Origin: Euborellia annulipes
Lineage: Eukaryota > Arthropoda > Insecta > Dermaptera > Anisolabididae
Reading direction: 5' to 3'
NCBI GenBank assembly: GCA_023213315.1
Contig: JAKCPI010021959.1
Location: forward strand, 31,779 to 95,778
DNA: 64,000 nucleotides
Shown here: piece by piece, positions 54,685 to 64,000 of the stretch
How the letters are laid out: every line of letters begins with the position of its first letter
Numbering within the stretch: the stretch's first letter is position 1
Translations under genes and position numbers: made by a program
Notes under the pieces: generated by a model
Databases searched by the model: none
The model's input: the letters and a program-made list of their open reading frames with translations, nothing else
What the model was told of the DNA's origin: nothing

Positions 54685-55227
54685 TCTATATACCAGGGTA
54701 TATAAAAATGAAATGGTAAAAATGTATGTATTTATGTATGTATATGTTGTATAGAAATCCACAATTTTCAATGAATCTATTTGAAATTAAGTATACATAA
54801 ATTACATGGACCAGGGAGTAACGTAGTAATAATTTGAATCTCTTAAATGTTTTGGAAAATTAATTATAATCAAATTTCTTCAATATGGGAACACAAAATC
54901 GACAAGTTGGCTTGGAAATTAGAGAGGCAGGTAGTTGCTCTGTGAGTCAGCTTTCCAGTTTTACCAATAGGGCTGTGGGTGGGGCTACGTAGCAGTTGAA
55001 AATCCAAGAGAGCACGCATTCGACTGACCCTTTAAACAGTCATAAATAGACCCTTTTGTGCTGTGCCCAGTCGGTATCCTCGCTTGAATTCAAGATCTTT
55101 CCTTAACATCTTAACACTTGCAAATATCCCAAATCGGCAATTACTCGCCCGAGGCGAGCAAGGGGGTCCAGGGAGCGTAGCCCTCTCCCCAGGCGGAAAA
55201 CCCGCCAAAGCCGGGCTTTGCGACTAG
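54685..55227 (+). mobile_element. Helitron-like non-autonomous element, complete
   Basis: Starts A|TCTATATACCAGGGTATATA and ends AAAGCCGGGCTTTGCGACTAG|T at 55227, 543 bp. The 3' half matches 1888-2144. No Rep/helicase. Confidence 0.82.
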
Positions 55228-55229
55228 TA

Positions 55230-55800
55230 TAAAAATAAACTGAAAATCTCTTATATCAAAAATTTTCTCTGTTAACAAAGAAAGAAACAAAAACAGTGTA
55301 TATTAGCTAAAAATGAATTCTTGCACGTTTTCTTTTATTGTGTAAAATATTTACATTCCTTTTATTTATTATTAAAAGTTACTAACCCACAAATATTTGC
55401 GAATGAAAAAAAAAAATAATAATAATAATTGCCTCGCCTCTAGATATGAATGTTTTAACGTCATCTCTCATCACATGCATTAAATAACTTGAGTTGTTAA
55501 AAAAAACGCATGTTATAAATAACATAAATATAATAATCTGTCATACAAACACATTCACCGTTTAATGAACTAGTCATTTATATTAATATAAATCTAAACA
55601 GATTTTTTTTTTTATCTGGAATTAAATTCAATCGATTAACTTGAAACCAATTTCCAATCAATTCACTCATTAAACATTCAATCGTCTGCTTCATTAAGAG
55701 CAAAAAATCAACACGTTTAATTGAAAATACAAAATTCCTATCTCTGATCACCTTTAAATACAATTTTTTTTTTCTTATCTATTCTTAATATAATTATAAG
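55230..55800. other. No gene or recognised repeat seen
   Basis: AT-rich, with an (AAT)n-like stretch at 55415-55430. Confidence 0.45.
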
Positions 55801-55809
55801 GTTAAATTT

Positions 55810-56095
55810 TCTTTTTTTTTTTAATTTTTTTTTTTTTTTTTTTTAAAAACCTCCCCCCTTTTCCCCTTCCCCCCCACCTTCCCCCCCACCTTCACACTTT
55901 CTTTTCGGCAACTGAGGCCATTTAAGACTTTTTATCAAAATGATTAATTTTATAATTTGAATTGGGGGGTTTTGTTTTTTTTTTTTTGGTTTTTTATGCC
56001 TTTAAATTACTTATAAAAATATCTGGGGTTGTGGGGGGTCGAACTCGGGAAGGGTGGGTATGGAAGGAAGGCCCCCTACCCCCTTTCCCATCCTC
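55810..56095 (-). mobile_element. SINE B1 copy with corrupted homopolymers
   Basis: CTTTCTTTTCGGCAACTGAG and GCCATTTAAGACTTTT are intact SINE tail sequence in reverse. The neighbouring GT tail is replaced by C and T runs (CCTTCCCCCCCACC). The head side (GGGGTCGAACTCGGGAAGGG ... GGCCCCCTACC) is only dimly recognisable. Same pattern as 45352-45614. Confidence 0.5.
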
Positions 56096-56099
56096 TTGA

Positions 56100-57440
56100 A
56101 TTTAATATTCAATCTTTTCTTCTATTTTATTTACTTTGCGGTGCGTGAAATAAATTAAGTGCATGCATGAAGATTCTTATTAAAAAAAAGATAGGAATGA
56201 ATATAAAATTAATATGAAATTTTCTTTCTTATTTATTCATTAGAATTTTCAAATTAAAATTAAAATCTCTATTGAGAAAGTATATTAATAAATTTAATAG
56301 ATTTTAAGACGAGAGACAACTGATTTCCCTTTTAAAATTATTTCATTAATTTGAAATGTAAAAAAAAAAAAGCAATAGTATTGTTAACTAACAAATGTAA
56401 ATGTTAATAAAAATGGGGCTGGATGGCTTCTGCCGCAGCCAATAATAAATAATAAAAAAAAAAAAAAATTAATTCAATTAATTCCGGTTGAATGATAGAG
56501 TCCATTGATTTTAAGAAAAAAAATGAATTATTGACATTTTAGGTAATAGCTATTTATCTTTAAAAACTTGTTACTTTTTATTATGTGAGATATTTTTTTC
56601 AAAGTTTAAAAGGAGAGAAAAAAAAAAATTTAATATCTGAACCTTAATCGATTTTCTTGTTCAAATATGAACTTATTTTCTGGAAACTTTATTATATTGA
56701 AAGATATCAATACATATTGCTTTCTTTAAAAAAAAATTCCAATTGTTTTATTTTTTGGAACATAATAAATAATTTTATTTTATATACATACATGTATATT
56801 TACTTTCCCCAATACTCATACATATTTATTTATATTAGCATTTATTTAAATATTATTTTTTCTAATTGAGTAAACTATAATTTACCCAAATGGAAATGTA
56901 CAGCCTTTTCATGTAAAATCCCCTCCATTATTAATAAATTGTTTCTATTATATTTCTATTAGGTTTGTAATCTATATTTATATATATTTTTATTATTATT
57001 AATAGCGATAGCAATCTGTGGGCGTTCCACACGCTTATTTATATTCTATTTTATATTTTAATTAACAAATAATATCAAAATTAAGGTGAAAATTGATAAT
57101 AAAAATAAAAGTAAATAACTTGCTTGTACGTAAGTTCAATTTTCTAATTGATTTGTTTGTGAAACTATCTAATTGATTTTAATCAGAATTTAATCAACAT
57201 TAAGCTCTAAATTAATTTCAACTCTGATATATTAGGGAAATATTAAACAAACTAGAGAGATAACATTAATTTAATTTAGGATCACTCATTCTTTCACTAA
57301 CAATTAAGATATTTTTCTGTTATAAAATTGCCCATTTTTATAAATTTTCTTCTTTCTTCTTTCCACTAAAATAAAATGTAGTTTTCGACAGGTACTGTAA
57401 AAAAGAATATGAATTTTCAATCGTTGTTCATCTACTTTCT
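56100..57440. other. No gene or recognised repeat seen
   Basis: Very AT-rich. The 70-codon frame at 56657-56869 is Tyr/Ile/Phe-biased, as expected of random AT-rich sequence. Confidence 0.5.
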
Positions 57441-57452
57441 CGCTTGAATTTT

Positions 57453-57663
57453 TTTTTTTTAACACACACTTTGTTCTCACACTCACACACACATTCACAC
57501 AGTCTTTCCGACAGCTTAGGCCATATGACTCTGACGATAACCATTATTTTATGAATATATCTATTGGGGTTCCAGGCATTTCTACTTAAGCCATTTGGTA
57601 TCCGTCCGCGACGTTCGGTATAGAAGGCAGGCACGCTACCAATTACACCAAGCCCGGGGGCGC
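57453..57663 (-). mobile_element. SINE B1 with internal deletion
   Basis: Head and tail are present, but the body is cut from the AAGCCATTTGGTATCC hairpin arm straight into GTCCGCGACGTTCGGTATAG, so the B box is lost. TSD GCTTGAATTTT / GCTTCAATTTT (57442-57452, 57664-57674; one mismatch). Confidence 0.8.
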
Positions 57664-57674
57664 GCTTCAATTTT

Positions 57675-58790
57675 AATATACTCAATTTGTGAAATCAAAT
57701 TATTAAACTAGTTTATTAAGTAAAAAAAAATGAATCAAATTTAAGAAGCTTAAAAAGTAGGTATAATATTCTTAACAAAGTAGTCGAAATGGTAAAGGCG
57801 TCCATTTGAAGGGAATATGAACTTTTCATATTTATATCTACTCCCAGTGTAAAATTCATAAACAGTTTGTGTAACAGACTTCATATACAAGTTTATGTAT
57901 ATCCCTTGAACATTTTTAACAGTGTTTGTTAAAATAGATGTTCCCAGAGCCTTTAAAACACTTTGTGATAATAGGGGTTAAATTATCTCTCCCTTAACTA
58001 GGAGGAGAAGGCATTAGCAATGCTTGATAATTTTTTAAGACAAATTGGACTTGAACCCAAATAGCCATATGGAGGTCAAGTCCCCCCCCCCCTCTCTTCG
58101 TGAAATCTTAAAAGTAATAATAATCCATAGAAATATAATAGAGAGAAATATGTACCCTAGCTCCGTCATTGACTTTAAAATATATACAATAGTTAGAAGC
58201 TCGACTGACAGTGAGTCGAAAATTGAACTACCATCGCACTTCTATTATATACTCGTATTTCGAAAGTGAAAATTGGATTTCTTGCCTAGGCCTATATTTA
58301 AACCAGTGACTCTGTTTTAAGTTTAAATAACATTAAAGATCAACACTCAATTTTGTTTGCTAAATCCTTATGATGGTTCGATTGTTTCGTAATATTCCAC
58401 CGAGTATTTCCATGAATGAGAATTTGAATGAACCCAATGTTTATACTGTGAATGCGTTCAGTGAAATGGAGGGGCGGAGAGGGCCATTCAATTAAAACAC
58501 GGACTGTCGGTTATTTAAACTTAAACGTCTTAAATTAACAAAGCGGAACGTTAGAGCCTTTTGCAACGGTGTGTTTCGTTTTTAGGACGTCATTCTGGCA
58601 TGTAGAACGGACAAAAACAACACACAAACGAAAACATCTGTGCATCTATAACCAGGGGCCTATGAAATAAATAAATTTCATCTTTTAAAATGGCTATAAT
58701 ATTATCAAATACCAAAAGGAATACTCAGACTATTTTGAACAATATTTTATTAATAATAGACAATAAATTAAAAAATTTGTTGTGACCAGA
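57675..58790. other. No gene or recognised repeat seen
   Basis: AT-rich; the frame at 58045-58269 has no family signature. 58430-58620 is less AT-rich without a clear frame. Confidence 0.45.
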
Positions 58791-58794
58791 TTCT

Positions 58795-59345
58795 TTTGTA
58801 CTGATATAATTTCAAAAATATTTTAGATCCCAAGGGATTTAATTTAATATAGAAATAATATTTATATTTTGTTACCATGCTAATCAGCTTTTCTATAGAG
58901 TACAATAGTAAAATCGGCTCAAGGTCGGGTAAAAGGGGGGCCTTTTATCCGATCTTGAACCGACGCCCCCCCCCCGGTGAAGGGGAGATTTGAAAAAAAA
59001 ATTTTTTTTTTTAATTAAATTTTATTTTTAATATAAAATTTTAAAAATTTGATTTGTATATATATTCAGTAAATAAGTACCGAGTGCATCTTTAGATTAT
59101 TGAAAGTAAGAAAAAATTGTGTGCTGTGCGACCAGTCACACCAGATAACCCCTCCCCCCTCTCGAGAAACTTTTCTGGATCCGCTCTTGAGCCGGCTTCA
59201 AACAATTTTGGTTATGTGAAGATACATTTTAAAGAGTATCTAAAAAAATTATTTATTTATGAATATTAATAAAAATCGTTAAAGCTGTTTTTGACAAAAA
59301 AAAACTCTTAAAAAGTACATCAGTAAGTACTAGTATCATATATTT
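58795..59345 (-). repeat. Family A element, partial, interrupted by MITE D
   Basis: Minus-strand copy from a collapsed palindrome end (GTGACCAGATTCTTTTGT) through TTTGTTACCATGCTAATCAG to AAAAGTACATCAGTAAGTAC. A family D element interrupts it at 58920-59189. The TA-hairpin end is missing. Confidence 0.78.
58920..59189 (+). mobile_element. hAT MITE family D nested in family A
   Basis: Ends CAAGGTCGGGTAAAAG (mutated) and CTGGATCCGCTCTTG; interior with GTGTGCTGTGCGACCAGTCA. Flanking 8-mers AATCGGCT and AGCCGGCT (6 of 8) continue the interrupted A sequence on both sides. Confidence 0.85.
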
Positions 59346-59566
59346 GTTTTTTGTTGGAGAATGAAAAATAGGCAACCATCTCAACAGATAAGCATCCCTT
59401 GTAACGTAGTCTACAGGCGCTTTTATTAAATATTAGCCTACGTAAAAATAGTCCGTTTTTACTTACTAGGAATTAAATAGGCTTCAAGTCCCTTCTACAA
59501 TTTTTTGGTTTTTAAGAGGAAATATAATTTTTAAAAGATTGCCTACTGTATAAGCTTAGTGTTAAA

Positions 59567-59775
59567 CTTTTTTTTTCGACAATTTAGTCCAGATAGATTT
59601 TAAAAGACAACTTGTGGATATTTAACGATACATGTTTTCCAGGTACATTTATTCAACTGGAATCCAGTTAAAAAAATAATAAATAAATATTAATCGGACT
59701 GCATGGGATCCGAACCCGCAACCCTTGGCTTTTCAGATTATCAATATTGCCATTGTTCAACCTCTCGGGCATGGG
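59567..59775 (-). mobile_element. SINE B2, diverged
   Basis: Minus-strand head CATGCCCGAGAGGTTGAACA, GCAATATTGATAATCTGAAA and GGGTTGCGGGTTCGGATCCC, then a decayed body (CAGTCCGATTAATATTTATT) and CAGTTGAATAAATGTACCTGG. Same head type as 34050 and 49420. Confidence 0.7.
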
Positions 59776-59779
59776 GGGG

Positions 59780-61860
59780 GGGGGGGCATTTATTAAACTT
59801 ATTCACGTATGATTGCTTCACTAACTCTCTGTTTCTTTCTTCTCTCTGCCTTTATAGAGCTTCAATTTCCAACTACCTCGGTTAACCCAATCGAAAGATA
59901 TTTATGTCTAAAGTTCTGACATAGCTAACATCATTCGGAAATGTTTTTTTTTTCTTCTTTTTTTGGGTGGTCAGAGAACCGGAAACGAACCTTCGTTTGT
60001 AATCAATATTTGGGCCCTCTCCCCTCTATACCCGTCCATTGTTTTAAAACAGTAAAACTAAATTAAAAAATAAACATTCTTGTTTTAATATTCAATGGCT
60101 TAAAGTTTTTTTTTTTTTTTCATTTATTTTTGGAAACTGGATGAATTGTTTTAATGAATACAATAATTTATATTATTAATATTTCTGTTAATAAATATTT
60201 TCACATTTTCCCAAAACCGTCAGATTACGAGCTTCTTCAGATTAAAATAGTTTTATTTCTTTCTTTCTTAATTTATTATTAATCATTTCTTAACGCGATA
60301 AATGAATCTTTGACTCCATTGGTCTGAATTATTTTTACTTTCTCTTACCCTATATATTTACTTTCTCTTACCATATATTTTATTTTATAAACATCTTCCA
60401 CATGTTTCACTTTAAGCTTATATAGATCTATATATAATATATATTTTTTTAAATTTATTTTCAAGCTTATATTTTGGAAGATTGATATCAAAATTTCATT
60501 TATGTGTTGTTGTTACTACATACTCAAATTCTATGAAGGGGCATGTTAAAAAATAACTTCATAGTAGGTAGAGTGACAAATACTCTAGGGCCGGTCATGC
60601 CAATATATAAAAAGTAAAGTTCCTTTTTTTTAAATTTTTAGCTCCTAATCAGACGTTAAAATTTAACACAACAAATGGGTGTTAAAAAGTAAAGTAATAA
60701 CGCCAGAGTTAAAAAAATGCTATTTCCTAAACCCCTTAACATGTTGCTTTTATTTTATCGTAACCTTACTTTTTAAACGCCATTAAAAGGAAAAATTAAA
60801 GCCACCCCCTAGACATGAACTTAATTTTTAACACTAGTGACTAAATGTTAACGCTTTTGCTTTAATGTTTTTGCTTACAGAATAGCAATTTGAGACAAGG
60901 AAGTGTTAAAATGAATTAACGCTGTTTAACGTTTTTGCTTAGAGAATAGACCTGAATATTTACCAGTATAGTGCTAAAAAGATTGGGTGGAGATGTAAAA
61001 TAATATATTTTGGTCATTTATCTCAACTTTCGAAACCGTGTCTTGATGTGGAGTCGAATCCTGGAGTAACCGAGGATTAATTACTGTTCAACTTTTTTTA
61101 ACAAAAAATCCCTTTTCTTTTAGAATAATATCTTCTCTCATTAAACAATAAAATGTGATAACATTGTTCACACCCTTTCATCCTACTCTTTCTTTTTAAC
61201 CAAAATATTTTTTTCTCTTGTTTGTTGCTGTTTAATTTGATAATATCTTTGAAGGTCAATGAATTTTACTCCCTACTTTTGAAATTCCTTTCTATCAGCT
61301 ACGTTTTCTCATATTTAATTTAATGGTTGTAATTAATCTCTCTCACTCTCGTTCCCCTCTAAATTTATTTGATTTAAATCTATTTCTATTTAATTAAGTT
61401 ATCTCGCATGTTCCCTCAGATAAATAAAATAAATGGAATCCTTCCACTTGAACTTGAAATTTTTTATTTTTTATTTTTTTCTCAGAGATAGTGTTACGCT
61501 AAAAAATATTTATCCTTGAATGACAAGATGAAATTTAACCGGGTGAAAAAAAAATGTAATCCCTTTAGATTGAGTGACGTCACATCTTGTATAAAATCAA
61601 TATTTAACAAAAAAATTATAACATCGATGGTCAACTCGTTGTCTCTGTTTGCTTAAAAAAAAAAGTCTTTTGAAATGTTCAATTACAGAATTTAATAAAA
61701 AAAAAAGTTTAAATAATATAAAAATATCAAATGGGGCATTCAAATAATCGCCATTTTAGTTAAAATTATTATTATATTAAATTTATATTCAAAATCTTCT
61801 TTACTTACTGTACTTGTTAGAAGGTAGGAAAATTAGATGACTGCGAGCTCTAGAGAAGGA
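59780..61860. other. No gene seen; two A-family end motifs at 60333-60380
   Basis: TTTTACTTTCTCTTACCC occurs twice in a row (60336 and 60359), the TA-hairpin end of family A without the rest. 60640-60950 has several GTTAA-CG-TTTTTGCTT words that hint at a decayed repeat. The rest is plain AT-rich sequence. Confidence 0.4.
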
Positions 61861-61866
61861 CGTTTT

Positions 61867-62598
61867 ACTTTCTCTTAAGTATATATATTGATAGAATGAA
61901 AGTACAGGTTTCATGTCAAAAATTCGATGTCTAAATTTTGAAGAAATTAAGCTACGAGATTGAAATTTTATATTTAAGTTTGGCACCCAACTGAGGCGTG
62001 AAAATAAACTTTTAAACAAAATCGGCCTAAAAGTACTAGTACTTTATTGATGTATTTTTTCAGTTATTTTCGATTTTCACAAAATTCGCTCCAAATATTT
62101 TGATTAAAATTCAAAAATCAATTATTTTTTAGATGCTCTTTAAAACGTATACTCTCATTTTTCCCTTAAAATTGTTTGAAGTATGTACAGTCAGTTTCAA
62201 TATTTATCGCCACCCCTAGAGAATAGAGCCGCCAAGTTAGACAACCAGAGCTCTTAGCTGCCGTATTTGTTGTCTCAAAAAATAGAATTCCCAATATGAA
62301 AACAAGTTTATTTATTTTCTAAGCACTCTGGTTGTCTAACTTCACGGCTCTATTCTCTATGGTGGCAGTTAATATAGAAACTAACCGTACACTCTTCTCG
62401 TCTACTTCTTAGGAAAGATTGAAGAAATGCTTGCCATGGTAACAGAATATAAATATTTGAAATCTTGAATTCAAATGTACCTTAAAAAAATAGTAATATA
62501 TGTCGACAAAAAAAAATCTGGGGTGACAAGCACAGAACACAATTTTCTCTTACCAATGTTGTGTGCTGTGCGACCAGTGACACCAGATTTTTCAAGTA
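61867..62598 (+). repeat. Family A element interrupted by a mariner-type MITE
   Basis: Starts TTTTACTTTCTCTTAAG. It lacks the microsatellite (short join near 61940) and continues through AAAGTACTAGTACTTTATTG. It is split at 62188-62387 and ends with the terminal palindrome at 62513-62594. Confidence 0.85.
62188..62387. mobile_element. Tc1/mariner-type MITE, TA target
   Basis: A 200-bp element flanked by TA (62186-62187, 62388-62389) with inverted ends CAGTCAGTTTCAATATT and AATATAGAAACTAACCG. TIR similarity reaches about 65 bp, including AGAGAATAGAGCCG and AGTTAGACAACCAGAG. The TA target and TIR form fit Tc1/mariner; there is no transposase. Confidence 0.82.
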
Positions 62599-62599
62599 G

Positions 62600-64000
62600 T
62601 GGTGGTAGTCTTTCATCGAAGAGGTATACTTCGTAATATTTAATAATAATATACGAAACCAAAATTATTTTTTTAATTCCAAAAAACATCTAGGGCAGTT
62701 TTAGGTTGTAAAGAAGAAGCACTGCTCTGAGAAGCTCTGGAGCAATTAATCGAAAGATCCATTAGTAAGTTAGTTTGGTTTGTTTAGCAAGCATAAGCAA
62801 ACGACATTATGCGCTTCATGGTATATCAAATAAAGATCCGTGTAGGAATTGGTAGCGTATACTCAGGTGGATCAGTGTTCACTTCACCTGTCTAGCAGGA
62901 TTTTTATGTTCAATTTTAAAAAGATTTCTTCACATTTTCATTAAAAATTCAATTATAAAAAAAAAAAAAAAAAAAAAAAACAAGTAAAAAATTCTTTACA
63001 TTTTGCAAATTTTAAGAGATGAAGCAAACAATTTTTAATGTAGTTCATAAATGAATAATTAATTAATTTTTCTTTTGTCTGTATACATTTTTTCGTCAAA
63101 TGCATGTAATCTTTTAGCTAATATTTGTTATTTTACCTAATAATGTTTAGAACATGTTTTATGTTTTAGAAAAAAATATTAATAGAAATGAAACAAGATA
63201 ATTTTTTATAAAGACATTCTCTTTTTCAATTATATCAAAAAAGTGTCTAGTTGTTGATTACTTTCAGTATAACCTATTATTGTGACAAAATCGATCGGTG
63301 TTAAAATTTAAATGAGTCTAAATTCTAATCAATAGAAAAGCAATCACAAGAGATTACGAAATTTTTATAAGAATTCCTGGAAGTTTACAATTTGATGGTG
63401 GTTTGGTTTGGAAATAATTCATCTGACATTTATATTAAATCTTTTTTTTTTTTTGTGTTTCTCCTCCCACATCTAGATTTGAGTTTTATCGAGCTTAAAA
63501 TAATTTCAATTTAAAAATTTAATTCCCAAACGTCAAAGGCATTTTGTTTTTAAAATGTCACCTAACCTTAAGAGGTTTAATTAATTTTAATATTATTTAA
63601 TTCGTTGTAAAAATGTAAAAAAATAATAATATTATAAAAGAAAATATTTATTTATATAACATGTGTTATTCTATAGAATCATTTGATCATTTTGATCTTT
63701 AAATGAAAGAAATTATTAGATAACTCACCATTCAATTAATTTCGCAAAGTATTTACAAATTTTAATTCGTTTTTTTTTTTTTTTACAAATTTCATGCCAA
63801 GGGCAGCGAAAGCTCGGGATTGGTGACCCCGAGCAATCAGAGTGTGAAACGTCTCCCGGGAGCCATTGATATAATGTATTATAAAATTTATATAGTAATC
63901 ATACCCCTAAATGTCTTTAGTAATCGAAAAGGGTTTTAAAAAAATTTTTTAATTCAGTTTTTTTTTTTTTTTTTTTTACAAATTTCATTTATTTTATTTT
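62600..64000. other. No gene seen; poly(A) and poly(T) tracts
   Basis: Poly(A) of 24 at 62957-62980. A direct repeat TTTTTTTTACAAATTTCAT at about 63775-63794 and 63967-63988 brackets a GC-richer segment (63795-63880), which might be a small insertion with its TSD. Confidence 0.4.

Noticed and set aside
59970..60010. tRNA-like B box (reverse of ACGAACCTTCG)
   Set aside because: No A box at the proper distance and no SINE body follows; similar weak matches are expected by chance.

Overview
This window is AT-rich, gene-poor eukaryotic DNA, almost certainly from the nuclear genome of an invertebrate animal. I found no confident protein-coding gene, no rRNA and no functional tRNA gene. Every longer open frame is either short or lies inside a repeat. 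The animal assignment rests on the repeat content: tRNA-headed SINEs with target-site duplications (TSDs), hAT and Tc1/mariner miniature elements (MITEs), Helitron-type ends, and decayed non-LTR reverse-transcriptase frames. I cannot name the species.

Family A is the most abundant repeat. It is about 640-710 bp, with at least 14 whole or partial copies, bounded by two different hairpins. One end begins TTACTTTCTCTTACC next to a TA-rich stem. The other is a large palindrome around ATCTGGTGTGAC and GTCACACCAGAT. An internal GTCT/GT microsatellite sits at a fixed place. The end motif recurs inverted inside the far palindrome, which recalls Helentron-associated (HINE/DINE-like) elements.

Family B is a set of SINEs with one shared body and two, perhaps three, different tRNA-like heads; several copies have 11-13 bp TSDs. 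Family H is an unrelated tRNA-headed SINE with two copies. Non-autonomous hAT elements with 8-bp TSDs occur at 3.7, 5.9, 6.2, 14.8, 15.7, 26.9, 49.9, 53.0 and 58.9 kb. Helitron-like ends occur at 2.1, 12.1, 47.3, 50.3-50.9 and 54.7-55.2 kb. Large inverted repeats lie at 0-0.4, 4.5, 9.8, 10.5, 17.9, 19.6, 21.1, 51.8 and 52.7 kb, and several carry a hammerhead-ribozyme-like core near the centre.

Layout: 0-5 kb holds an inverted repeat, one weak exon candidate, an A fragment fused to a Helitron tail, a hAT MITE and a foldback element. 5.9-6.4 kb has two abutting hAT MITEs. 8.74-9.73 kb is a satellite of ten 99-bp units. 9.8-11 kb has two palindromes, an A fragment and a LINE 3' end. 14.6-16.2 kb has a SINE with a hAT MITE nested in it, then another hAT element. 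19.6-20.4 kb has a palindrome and a decayed Jockey/CR1-like reverse transcriptase. 24.9-26.1 kb has a SINE with a nested LINE tail, then a full A copy. 35.4-36.3 kb has an A copy interrupted by a SINE. 41.9-43.6 kb has two A copies as a near-perfect inverted pair. 45-51 kb is dense in SINE, hAT and Helitron pieces. 51.6-55.2 kb is the most layered zone: an A copy interrupted by a palindrome and by a 1-kb hAT element, followed by a SINE and a Helitron. 58.8-62.6 kb has two more A copies, interrupted by a hAT MITE and a Tc1/mariner MITE.

No genes act together here. What can be read is insertion history: A copies are usually the older hosts, and SINEs, hAT MITEs, palindromes and a mariner MITE landed in them later.
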